From contig NZ_VYXP01000002.1 of NCBI RefSeq assembly GCF_008725655.1, positions 338,026 through 402,025 of the forward strand: DNA of 64,000 nucleotides. The letters run 5' to 3'. Shown piece after piece: positions 32,596 through 41,206 of this stretch. The position numbers and the translations under genes were made by a program. The notes beneath the pieces are model-generated. The model searched no databases, was not told the DNA's origin, and saw only the letters and a program-made list of their open reading frames with translations. Source of the stretch: Marinihelvus fidelis (GTDB lineage: Bacteria > Pseudomonadota > Gammaproteobacteria > Xanthomonadales > SZUA-36). Each line of letters begins with the position of its first letter. Position 1 is the stretch's first letter.

Positions 32596-35580
32596 GTGGC
32601 TGACACCGGAATCGAGACCGAGAACCGTTTCAACACGCTGGCCCGGCACTGGCTGCATTGGCGGCGCAAACGCACCTGGGCGCTGGCCGCGATCATCGTC
32701 TACACGCTGTTCGGGTTTTTTGGTGTGCCCTGGCTGGTTGAGCGGCAGCTCGTCAACACCCTGGCGGACACCGGCCGCGAGGCCAGCGTCGAGCGCATTC
32801 GCGCCAACCCCTATGTGCTCAGCATGGATGTCGAAGGCCTACGGATTAACGATACCGACGGGCTCGAGATCGTCTCCCTGGGGCGTCTGTTCGCCAACTT
32901 CCAGCTCAGTTCCCTGTTCCACTGGGCCGCGACCTTCAGGGATGTCCGGATCGAGTCCCCACACCTTACCGAGGAACGCTTTGGCCGGCTCGATACGCGC
33001 TTCACGCGGATGCTCGCGGACCTGGCGGGCGACGAGGTGGAAGAGCCCGGCGAGGAAAGTGCGCCGCCGCGGGTCATCGTCGGCCATTTCGTTCTCGCAG
33101 ACGGGCGTGTTCACCTGGTTGACCGCAGCGCCGGCGATTTCGCCACCGACATCGGGCCGATCTCGGTTGACGTCTTCGACATCCGTACCCTGCCCGACAA
33201 CGAAGGGCACCACGCCGTCACGGTCCGCTTTGGCGACCGAAACCGCGTAGAGTGGCAGGGCGACCTGAGCATCGTGCCGCTACGCTCAAGCGGCCGCCTG
33301 GCCCTGGTCGGCCATGGCATCGAGGACGCGCTGCGCTACACCGACCATTTCCTGCCGTTCAGCACCGAGGTCGGCGACATCGAAATCGGCCTCGACTATA
33401 CCTTTGACCTTCAGTCCGAGGCCCTGCAGCTGGAAGTCAGCGCCCTGTCCGGCACGGTGGACGACATCCGGGTGACACCGGACGGCGGAAATGCCTCGGT
33501 GTTTGCGGCTTCACGCCTGGGGATCGTCAACGGCCACGCGCTGCTCCCGGACGCCACCATTGATGTCGAAAGAGTCGCCGTGGAGGGCATGGAGATCACC
33601 GCCGAGCTGCGCCCGGACGGCAGCATTAACCTGGTGGACCTGGTCCCCGGGTCGGACACCGCCACCGACACGCCGGACTGGGATGACGAGGACGATACGC
33701 CGTGGCAGATCACCGTCGCCGAGGTCCGGGTACCCGGTGCGCTGATCCATGCCACCGACCAGTCCATGTCGCCACCGGTATCAGTGGACCTGGTCGAACT
33801 CGACCTGCGACTGACCGGCCTCGACAGCCGGCCCGGCACCTCGATGCCGGTTGAACTGGCTACGTCGCTGTCATCTGGTGGGCGGGTCGCCTACAACGGT
33901 GAGCTCACGCTGCTGCCGGCGCTGCTGACCACGGGCCGGCTTGAGCTGCAGGCGGTCGCCCTGCCGGTCGTGCAGCCCTATATCGAGCCCATGCTCCGAA
34001 TTGAAATGCAGTCGGGCACGGTCGATATGCAGGCCGACTTGACGCACAACCCGGACCAGTTGCTGGACCTGGCCGGCGCCTTGCGCGTCGAGCAGCTTGA
34101 AGTTGTCGACACGCACCAGGAAGAACGCCTGCTGGGCTGGTCGGCGATGACGCTTGACCGCTTCGAGCTGGATATGGCGGCGCAGCAGTTGCAGACGTCC
34201 GAGGTGCTGTTCGACCGTCTCTATGGCCGTGTTCATGTCGCCGAAGACCGCAGCACCAATATCAGCGACTTGCTGGTCGAGCCCATCGCGCCACCCGGTG
34301 AACCTGACACCGGGTCGGACGAAGCACCCGCCAGTGCCGCACCACTGGCGATCACTGTCGGCGGCATCCGGCTGGACGACGCCAGCCTGGACTTCTCCGA
34401 TTTTTCACTGCCGTTGCCGTTCCAGGCCGCGATACGCAGCCTGGATGGCGATATTTCCACGCTGTCCACGGTCTCGGTCGAACCCGCCAATGTCGACCTT
34501 AAAGGCCAGGTCAACGAGTACGGCGAGGCGCGCATTGGCGGCACCATCGATGCCTGGGACCCGACCCGCAACACCGATATCGCCATGACCTTCCGCAACC
34601 TGGAGATGGCGCGCCTGACCCCCTACACAATCCAGTTCGCCGGTTATGCCATCGACGGTGGTCGCCTGGATATGGACCTGCAGTACCGCCTGGACCAGCG
34701 CCGCATGAACGGCGACAACAACATCGTGATCCGGGAAATCGAGCTGGGCGAGAAAGTCGAGACCGAGGATGGCGGCAGCCTGCCGCTGGGCCTGGCCATC
34801 GCGCTGTTGAAAGACACCGAGGGCGTGATCGACGTCGACGTGCCGGTTGAAGGCGACCTGGACGACCCGCAGTTTCGCATCGCGGGCGTTGTCTGGCGCG
34901 CCATCGGCAACCTGATCACGCGCGCGGTGACCGCGCCGTTCCGGCTGCTGGGCGCCCTGGTCGGCATCGAGGACGAAGATTTCGGCACCCTTCACTTCAC
35001 GCCGGGGCAATCAGAGCTTTCGCCGCCCGACCGCGAAAAAATGGTCAAGCTGGGTGATGCCATGCTGCAACGCCCAGAGCTGGCCCTGTCCGTGGGCGGT
35101 GTACACGCCGACGCGGTGGACCGCCCGGCCCTGCAGCGCCAGTTCCTGGATGCCCGCATCGATGCCTGGCAGGCCGATCACCCGGGTGACGCCGATGAAC
35201 TGTCCACCACCCGCCAGCGCCGGACACTCGAAGCCCTGTTCACGGAAACGTTTCCCGGCCAGCCGCTGGAAGCGGTCCAGGCCGAATTCACCGGCCCGCC
35301 ACCCGCGGCAACGGGTGATGCCGCCGATGCCGGCGCGCCCGTCCTGGATGAACCGGCCTACGTCGCCGGCCTGGACAAACGCCTGGTGGACGCGCAAACG
35401 GTGACCCCGGCCGACCTGCAGTCGCTGGCCGAGGCGCGCGCCGCCGCCGTCATTACGGCCCTGCAGGATGCCCACCCCGAAGCCGGACTGACCGTTGCCA
35501 CGGCCGCCGTCGAGGCGACCGAGGCCAGCGATGGTAACGAGGTTCCGCTGGAGCTGAGCGTGGAGGCCGGGGAAGACTGA
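32596..35580 (+). CDS. DUF748-family AsmA-like envelope protein
   Basis: The 994-residue protein has a short cytoplasmic start, one membrane helix (about residues 29-47) and a very long periplasmic region. Repeated LVIDDLRVxxLxL-type strands predict a beta-rich chain. The pattern is that of DUF748, related to the AsmA/TamB group; DUF748 domains are seen around residues 120-330 and 480-800. Near residue 795 a segment FTPGQSELSPPDREKM resembles the OmpA-like end of this family. Members are thought to help lipid movement between membranes. It starts with a GTG after a G-rich ribosome site. It stands 92 bases after the MATE gene; a TATACT -10 (32554-32559) is in the gap. Confidence 0.82.
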   Translation: MADTGIETENRFNTLARHWLHWRRKRTWALAAIIVYTLFGFFGVPWLVERQLVNTLADTGREASVERIRANPYVLSMDVEGLRINDTDGLEIVSLGRLFANFQLSSLFHWAATFRDVRIESPHLTEERFGRLDTRFTRMLADLAGDEVEEPGEESAPPRVIVGHFVLADGRVHLVDRSAGDFATDIGPISVDVFDIRTLPDNEGHHAVTVRFGDRNRVEWQGDLSIVPLRSSGRLALVGHGIEDALRYTDHFLPFSTEVGDIEIGLDYTFDLQSEALQLEVSALSGTVDDIRVTPDGGNASVFAASRLGIVNGHALLPDATIDVERVAVEGMEITAELRPDGSINLVDLVPGSDTATDTPDWDDEDDTPWQITVAEVRVPGALIHATDQSMSPPVSVDLVELDLRLTGLDSRPGTSMPVELATSLSSGGRVAYNGELTLLPALLTTGRLELQAVALPVVQPYIEPMLRIEMQSGTVDMQADLTHNPDQLLDLAGALRVEQLEVVDTHQEERLLGWSAMTLDRFELDMAAQQLQTSEVLFDRLYGRVHVAEDRSTNISDLLVEPIAPPGEPDTGSDEAPASAAPLAITVGGIRLDDASLDFSDFSLPLPFQAAIRSLDGDISTLSTVSVEPANVDLKGQVNEYGEARIGGTIDAWDPTRNTDIAMTFRNLEMARLTPYTIQFAGYAIDGGRLDMDLQYRLDQRRMNGDNNIVIREIELGEKVETEDGGSLPLGLAIALLKDTEGVIDVDVPVEGDLDDPQFRIAGVVWRAIGNLITRAVTAPFRLLGALVGIEDEDFGTLHFTPGQSELSPPDREKMVKLGDAMLQRPELALSVGGVHADAVDRPALQRQFLDARIDAWQADHPGDADELSTTRQRRTLEALFTETFPGQPLEAVQAEFTGPPPAATGDAADAGAPVLDEPAYVAGLDKRLVDAQTVTPADLQSLAEARAAAVITALQDAHPEAGLTVATAAVEATEASDGNEVPLELSVEAGED

Positions 35581-35617
35581 CCGACCCCGGCAAATGGACT
35601 ACACGCGACCAACGCGC

Positions 35618-37789
35618 TCAGTCGGCGTCAACGGCGGAAAGGGTTTCGCACAACGGCACGTTTTCCCGGGTCACACGGCGCAGCGTGATCTGCCCGGAAA
35701 GCCCGGCTTCAGGGAGCGACCAGGTCAGCGATGCCGCGTCACAACCTGAAAAAACCAGCCGTCCTGTCCCCGCCGCCAGCCACTCCGGCACTGGGGTAGC
35801 CTGGTTCAGCCGCCCGCCGCGGGTCAGTGTGATCTCCAGCTCAGCTGCCGTGCCGTCAAATGACCCGAATGCCGTCAACCACCGGTGCCCCGCATCGCCA
35901 ATCCCGTTCTCGGTCTGTTCAGGCGGTCGCTCGGCATCGAAGGTGAACCAGGCCAGGAAAACCTGCTCGACAGAGGGGTAAACGGCCACCAGGATGCCCT
36001 GCCCGGGCGTGGCCGGGTCGAACCATGCGTCGTTAAGCCCGGCATTGATCCTGAAGGGCGGCTCATCGACCGGTTCACCATCGCTGATCGCGAACACTCC
36101 CTCACCGACGGCGGCGAGCAGCAGGCGGCCATCCTCGGCCTGGCCGAAGGTGGTGATGTTCATGCCGGTCTGCGCCATGACGCGGTTGCGCCACGCGCCG
36201 TCCACGCGATCCAGCCCCCAGACGGTGCCGGAACAAAAGTCCGCGTAAAGGTAGACGCCCTGCAGCGCGGGATAGACGTTGCCCCTGTAGACTTCGCCGC
36301 CCGTTACCGAGCAGCCCAGGCCATGGTCATACTCCCAGTCCGGTAGCACCAGTCCGGTCGTGTCGCAGCTGTCGGCGTTGAAACAGGTCGACCCTTCCAT
36401 GGTGTTCCAGCCGTAGTTCCTGCCTGCCGCCCCGGTCGCCGGCTGAACATTGATCTCCTCGCGCGCGCCCTGGCCAACATCGGCGATGTAGAGCTCGCCG
36501 GTCAACGTATCGAAGCTCATGCGCCACGGATTACGCAGCCCGGTCGCCCAGATTTCATCGGCGCCGGCCTGGCCGACAAACGGGTTGTCGCCTGGAATCG
36601 TGAATGACTCGCTGGCAGGGTCGACATCGATGCGAATGACGCTGCCCAGCAGGGTTCCGGAATTCTGGCCGTGCCCCATCGGGTCACCGCCACTGCCGCC
36701 ATCACCAATGCTCAGGTACAGGTACCCATCGGGCCCAAACTGCAGGCGGCCGCCATTGTGATTCCTGAATGGCTGGGGAACCGACAGCAGGACGGTTTCG
36801 CTCGCCGGATCCAGCTGCCCCGGGTCACTGGCATCCCGGCGCAGGCGCGACAGGACCGCGGTGCCATCCACATCGGTGTACCAGGCATAGGCCAAGCCCG
36901 ATACGCCGAAGTCCGGCGCAAACGCCAGGCTCAACAGGCCCTGTTCGTTGCCACCGCTGATCCGGTCGGACAGGTCGAGCAACCGGCCCAGGGGTTGCCC
37001 TTCGGCATCTAGCGTTTCCACCCGGCCGTTCTGCTGGACGATATACAGCCGGCCACTGCCATCACCGGCATGGCGGATATCGGTGACCCGGTCATGATCG
37101 CTGAAGGGCGTCAACACCAGGTCCTGCGCCAGCACGGCACCCGTTGGCAGCACCAGTGCCGCTGCCAGGATGGCGGCGCGCCGCTTCAGCCGCTGTGCCC
37201 GGCGCCACAGGCGCTCGCCCAGCAATACCGCCAGGATGGCGGCGTAAATCAGTGGCTCCAGCGTGTCCAGCTTCACCTGCCAGTAGAAATGCCAGACGGC
37301 CAGGACGGCCACCGCGTAGACCAGCCGGTGCAGTGACTGCCAGCGCCGGCCCAGCCGGCGCATCCACCCCCGGGTGCTGGTCACCGCCAGCGGCACCAGC
37401 AGCAACAGGGCCGTCAGGCCGATGGTGATGTAGGGTCGTTCAACCACGTCCTCGACGATACGGTGCACGGCCAGGCCCTGGTCCAGCACGGCATAGACCA
37501 TGAAATGCGTCAGCGCGTAGGCGAAGGCGAACAGGCCAAGCATGCGCCGGTAACGAACCAGCCAGCGCCAGCCGGTGAACCGGGATGCCGGGGAGACGGC
37601 CAGGGTGATCAGCAAAAAGCGCAAGGCCCAGATGCCGCAGCTGTCGAGAATGGCTTCCACAGGGTTAGCGCCCAGGCGCACGCCCAGCAACGAAAACGCG
37701 CCCAATGCAAGGCGCACCAGGGGCCAGGCGCAGACCACGAAAAGCAGCGGTTTGGTCAGGTTGAACCAGCCTTGTGTGCCGGGTCGCAT
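35618..37789 (-). CDS. fusion of MsrQ haem-b membrane subunit with a PQQ-dependent sugar dehydrogenase (GSDH) domain
   Basis: Residues 1-202 are a complete MsrQ (YedZ): six membrane helices with His95, His154 and His167, spaced 59 and 13 apart, much like the haem ligands of E. coli MsrQ. A signal-like helix (about 204-221, ending VLAQ) leads to a periplasmic six-bladed propeller (about 224-570) of the soluble aldose/sorbosone dehydrogenase family, with FRNHNGG (His344, catalytic-base position) and GLRNPWRM (Arg419-Asn420). A third C-terminal domain (about 580-710) starts INAGLNDAWFDPATPGQG and is of unknown function. The gene follows msrP by 3 bases. Nothing in the reading frame shows a stop or new start at the junction. 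Confidence 0.9.
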   Translation of the reverse strand: MRPGTQGWFNLTKPLLFVVCAWPLVRLALGAFSLLGVRLGANPVEAILDSCGIWALRFLLITLAVSPASRFTGWRWLVRYRRMLGLFAFAYALTHFMVYAVLDQGLAVHRIVEDVVERPYITIGLTALLLLVPLAVTSTRGWMRRLGRRWQSLHRLVYAVAVLAVWHFYWQVKLDTLEPLIYAAILAVLLGERLWRRAQRLKRRAAILAAALVLPTGAVLAQDLVLTPFSDHDRVTDIRHAGDGSGRLYIVQQNGRVETLDAEGQPLGRLLDLSDRISGGNEQGLLSLAFAPDFGVSGLAYAWYTDVDGTAVLSRLRRDASDPGQLDPASETVLLSVPQPFRNHNGGRLQFGPDGYLYLSIGDGGSGGDPMGHGQNSGTLLGSVIRIDVDPASESFTIPGDNPFVGQAGADEIWATGLRNPWRMSFDTLTGELYIADVGQGAREEINVQPATGAAGRNYGWNTMEGSTCFNADSCDTTGLVLPDWEYDHGLGCSVTGGEVYRGNVYPALQGVYLYADFCSGTVWGLDRVDGAWRNRVMAQTGMNITTFGQAEDGRLLLAAVGEGVFAISDGEPVDEPPFRINAGLNDAWFDPATPGQGILVAVYPSVEQVFLAWFTFDAERPPEQTENGIGDAGHRWLTAFGSFDGTAAELEITLTRGGRLNQATPVPEWLAAGTGRLVFSGCDAASLTWSLPEAGLSGQITLRRVTRENVPLCETLSAVDAD

Positions 37790-37792
37790 GCT

Positions 37793-38758
37793 TCAGTAGT
37801 TTCGTCGCAGGTCCAGGCCCGAGTACAGATCCGCGACCTGCTCGGCGTAACCGTTGAACATCAGCGTGGGTTGGCGCGAGGCGAACAGCCCCGCCCCAAT
37901 GGGTCGCTCCGATGCCTGGCTCCAGCGTGGGTGATCGACCTCGGGGTTGACGTTGGCATAGAAGCCATACTCGCGCGGCGCCGATTGTGACCAACTGGTC
38001 TTCGGCTGCCGGCTCGTGAACTCGATGGCATTGATGGACTTGATGCTCTTGAAGCCATACTTCCAGGGCACGACCAGTCGCATGGGCGCGCCATTCTGGT
38101 TGGGCAGTTCGCGCCCATAGACACCGATGGCCATTAAGGTCAGCGGGTGCATGGCTTCTGCCATGGTCAGGCCTTCCTGGTAAGGCCAGTCGAGAATTGG
38201 ACGGCGCAGGCCAGGCATCTGCTCGCGCCGCATGACCGTCTTGAAACGCACAAAGCGGGCATCGGCGTCGGGTTCGAAACGCTCCAGCAGGCGCGACAAT
38301 GGCACACCCACCCAGGGAACCACCATCGACCACGCCTCGACGCAACGCAGTCGATAGATCCGCTCTTCCAGTTGCTGCGCGCCGAACAGGTCTTCGAAAT
38401 GGTAATCACCCGGCTTGCCGCAGCGCCCGTCCACCCGAACCGTCCAGGGTCGGGGCTCGAAGTCACCGGATCGTTCGGCCGGATCTGCCTTTCCGGTGCC
38501 AAACTCGTAGAAGTTGTTGTAGGTGGTAATGTCCTGCCAGCTATTAGCCTGCAGGCCATCGCCCCAGGGCGTCGTCGCAATGCCCTCCAGTGGCGGGGTC
38601 TGCCCGCTTGGCGCCAGCATCTGCCCGACCGCCGCACCGGGCAACGCCAGGCCGGCCGTGGCCAGCCCGGCCCGCTTGAGCCAGCGGCGGCGGTCGTGCC
38701 AGACGGCTTCCGGGGTGATCTCGCTGGAGGGTATGTCGGCGGGCTTGCGAATCAGCAT
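37793..38758 (-). CDS. msrP: periplasmic protein-methionine-sulfoxide reductase catalytic subunit MsrP
   Basis: The protein (about 321 residues from ATG 38758) has a Tat signal (DRRRWLKRAGLATAGLALPGA) and the YedY oxidoreductase-molybdopterin fold. The molybdenum-ligating cysteine is Cys139 in YRLRCVEAW. It reduces oxidised methionines in periplasmic proteins, using electrons passed by MsrQ. ATG 38758 was chosen since AGGAG lies six bases before it; a longer frame adds eight residues only. It is directly followed by the MsrQ fusion gene. A TATAAT hexamer lies about 60 bases upstream of the start (minus strand, 38817-38822), without a good -35. Confidence 0.95.
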   Translation of the reverse strand: MLIRKPADIPSSEITPEAVWHDRRRWLKRAGLATAGLALPGAAVGQMLAPSGQTPPLEGIATTPWGDGLQANSWQDITTYNNFYEFGTGKADPAERSGDFEPRPWTVRVDGRCGKPGDYHFEDLFGAQQLEERIYRLRCVEAWSMVVPWVGVPLSRLLERFEPDADARFVRFKTVMRREQMPGLRRPILDWPYQEGLTMAEAMHPLTLMAIGVYGRELPNQNGAPMRLVVPWKYGFKSIKSINAIEFTSRQPKTSWSQSAPREYGFYANVNPEVDHPRWSQASERPIGAGLFASRQPTLMFNGYAEQVADLYSGLDLRRNY

Positions 38759-38831
38759 TGGGGCTCCTGGCCGGGTCGGCATCTGGGTTACGGATACACA
38801 GACCGGGTTTCACCCCATTATATTACGCCCG

Positions 38832-38987
38832 CTACCAGCCCCAGGGGCGGCGGACCTTCTCCAGGCGCCGCCAGCGACGCAGGCGGCGGGCCGGCAAGAC
38901 CCGTGCAGGCCGGCGACGGCGGGCCGCCCGGTGCCTGCGAACATGTCGCCGGGTCCACCACACCGCCAGAGCTGCCCTGGTGTTCAT
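38832..38987 (-). CDS. possible 51-residue Arg/Trp-rich small protein upstream of msrP
   Basis: A 51-codon frame starts at an ATG after a run of six G residues and ends PWGW before TAG. About 19 of 51 residues are arginine and five are tryptophan, so the product would be strongly basic and could bind membranes or nucleic acid. It lies in the 333-base gap between msrP and the CNNM gene. GC-rich DNA makes Arg-rich frames by chance, so this is only a candidate. Confidence 0.3.
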   Translation of the reverse strand: MNTRAALAVWWTRRHVRRHRAARRRRPARVLPARRLRRWRRLEKVRRPWGW

Positions 38988-39091
38988 ACGCCCCCCATCG
39001 TCCGTCGTGCCAGTCGGGGGAGCGGCAGGATCAGCTTATATCGGGGCTACGAAGGATGAATTGGGAAAAAGACTGAAAAGGCCGTAAGAGA

Positions 39092-40147
39092 TCAGCTCGT
39101 CTCGTCGATATCCAGGCCCATGTCACGTGCGCGGCGGCGCCACTTGCGGCGCGCCAGCGCCTGCATGTCGACGCTGTCGTCGGTCTCGTCAACGATTTCC
39201 AGGCCCAGCAGCGTCTCGATGATGTCTTCCAGCGTCAGCAGGCCCTGCATGTCGCCGTACTCATCCACCACCAGCAGCATATGCGCGCGCTCACGCTGGC
39301 AGACGTTAAACGCCCGGGCCAGGGTGATGTTCTCGGGGATGGACGGCATGTCTCGGCGATAACGGGCCAGCTTCTTGTGCGCGTTGCCGCGCGCCTGCGC
39401 GAGCAACAGGTCCGAACGCAGCACAAACCCGGTGACGTTGTCCTGGTCCTCGTTGAAGATGGGAATGCGCGAGAATGGCTCCTGCTCGTAGCGGTGGAAA
39501 AACTCCTCCACAGTGGTGGAATCCGGTAACAGGAACACCACGGTACGTGGCGTCATGGCCGCCTCGACCGGGGTCATGCGCAGCGCCAGCAGGTTCTTGA
39601 CCACTTCGGATTCGCGCCGGCCCAGCTCGCCTTGCTCGGCGCTGAGCTCGACCATGGCGGCAAACTCCTGGCGGCTGAAGCCACTAAGCGTCGGCCCCTC
39701 GGTCATGCCGCCGGTCAGCCACTCGGACAGCTTCACGAACGGATACAGCACCCACACCAGCACGCGCAGAACATAGGCCGTGGCCGGCGCCAGCTGGCGC
39801 CAGTAATGAGCGCCGAGCGTCTTCGGGATGATCTCGGAGAACACCAGGATCAATAGCGTCAGCACCGCGGAAAAAATGCCCAGGTAGGCGCTGCCGAACA
39901 CCTTGGTGGCCTGCGCACCGGCACCGGCAGCACCGGCGGTATGGGCGATAGTATTGAGCGTCAGGATGGCCGCCAGCGGCTGGCCGATTTTCTCGCTCAT
40001 CCTGGCCAGTATGGCGCCGGCGGTACTGCCCTCTTCCAGCTTCAGCGCGACATAGGCCGGCGTAACGCTCAGCATCACCGCCTCGGCGATGGAGCACATG
40101 AAGGAAAAGCCCAGCGCAACCAGGACGTAAATAATCAGTAAGGTCAT
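39092..40147 (-). CDS. CNNM/CorC-type membrane protein (DUF21 plus paired CBS domains)
   Basis: The protein (351 residues from ATG 40147) has a DUF21 membrane domain with four helices (residues about 1-140, with FSEIIPKTLGAHY), a linker, then two CBS domains (about 195-310, including LVVDEYGDMQGLLTLEDIIETLLG). The final part is short and basic, lacking the CorC_HlyC domain. Relatives transport Mg2+ or regulate cation flux. The ATG overlaps the hemH stop, so it is part of that operon. Family members with only DUF21-CBS are common in this lineage. Confidence 0.88.
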   Translation of the reverse strand: MTLLIIYVLVALGFSFMCSIAEAVMLSVTPAYVALKLEEGSTAGAILARMSEKIGQPLAAILTLNTIAHTAGAAGAGAQATKVFGSAYLGIFSAVLTLLILVFSEIIPKTLGAHYWRQLAPATAYVLRVLVWVLYPFVKLSEWLTGGMTEGPTLSGFSRQEFAAMVELSAEQGELGRRESEVVKNLLALRMTPVEAAMTPRTVVFLLPDSTTVEEFFHRYEQEPFSRIPIFNEDQDNVTGFVLRSDLLLAQARGNAHKKLARYRRDMPSIPENITLARAFNVCQRERAHMLLVVDEYGDMQGLLTLEDIIETLLGLEIVDETDDSVDMQALARRKWRRRARDMGLDIDETS

Positions 40148-41202
40148 GATGAGAGTGTGTGCGAAGCGTCCGTGTGCGTCCAGCCGCAAAGCTCGCGGCG
40201 GACGATGGTCTCGATGACATCCATGCCCTCATCACTGGCGTTCAGGCACGGCACGTGGGCGAAGGCCCTGCCGCCCGCCGCGAAGAAGTCCTCGCGCAGG
40301 GCGATATCGATTTCTTCCAGCGTCTCGATGCAATCAGCGACGAAGCCCGGGTTGAAGATCGCGACCCTGTCAGTCCCATTGGCCGCCCAGCCCTTGACGG
40401 TCTCGTCCGTCGCAGGCGTCAGCCATTCTTCCGGGCCGAACGTTGACTGGAACGCGGTCACCAGCCGCCCCCCGGGCCAGCCCAGGCGCGCCTCCAGCAG
40501 GCGCGAAGTCTTCATGCAGTGACAGTAATAGGGGTCGCCGGCATCGAAGTAGCGTTTCGGAATGCCATGGTACGACGCCACCACCTTTTGCGGTTCGAAG
40601 TCCAGCGCCGCCAGGCCCGCCTCCAGCGAGCGCGCCAGCGCGTCGATATAGACCGGCGCATCGTGCCAGGGCGGCGCCACGCGCACGGCGGGCATCCAGC
40701 GCATCGCCGAAAGTACCCGGAACACCTCGTCACAGACGCTGGCCGTGGTCGTCGCGCTGTACTGCGGGTACAGGGGCACCACCACGACACGATCACAGCC
40801 CTTTTCGCGCAGGACCAGTAGCCGCGCCTCGATGGCCGGGTTGCCATAGCGCATGGCCCAGTCGACCTCGACCTCATCCAGGCCCGCCAGCCGTTCGCCC
40901 AGGCGCGCTGCCTGGTCACGGCTGTAGGTGCGCAGCGGTGATTCATCGCGCTCACGGTCCCAAACCTTGGCGTAGGCTTCGGCCGAGCGCTTCGGCCGGA
41001 ACGTCAGGATGATGCCGTAGAGCACCGGGTACCAGAGCCAGCGCGGCCGTTCGACGACCCTGGGATCGCTGAGGAACTCGCGCAGGTAGCGGCGCACGCT
41101 GGCCGTGTCGCAACCGTCGGGCGTGCCCAGGTTGACCAGCAGCACACCGACCTTGCCATGACGAATGTCGGGATGCCCCGTGGGGCGTGGTTGATCGCTC
41201 AT
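40144..41202 (-). CDS. hemH: ferrochelatase
   Basis: The 352-residue enzyme inserts Fe2+ into protoporphyrin IX, the last step of protohaem synthesis. Motifs include VLLVNLGTPDG at the start, VVVPLYPQYSATT, the catalytic histidine in VASYHGIPKRYF, and the conserved acidic stretch GFVADCIETLEEID. The Cys-containing DPYYCHC segment is usual for this family. It is the third gene of a four-gene minus-strand run, four bases after the YfcC-type gene and overlapping the CNNM gene. Confidence 0.95.
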   Translation of the reverse strand: MSDQPRPTGHPDIRHGKVGVLLVNLGTPDGCDTASVRRYLREFLSDPRVVERPRWLWYPVLYGIILTFRPKRSAEAYAKVWDRERDESPLRTYSRDQAARLGERLAGLDEVEVDWAMRYGNPAIEARLLVLREKGCDRVVVVPLYPQYSATTTASVCDEVFRVLSAMRWMPAVRVAPPWHDAPVYIDALARSLEAGLAALDFEPQKVVASYHGIPKRYFDAGDPYYCHCMKTSRLLEARLGWPGGRLVTAFQSTFGPEEWLTPATDETVKGWAANGTDRVAIFNPGFVADCIETLEEIDIALREDFFAAGGRAFAHVPCLNASDEGMDVIETIVRRELCGWTHTDASHTLSS

Positions 41203-41206
41203 GCGC

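Noticed and set aside
38147-39076. Plus-strand frames through msrP and the gap to its right
   Set aside because: They are antisense to the conserved msrP for most of their length; composition is that of a shadow.
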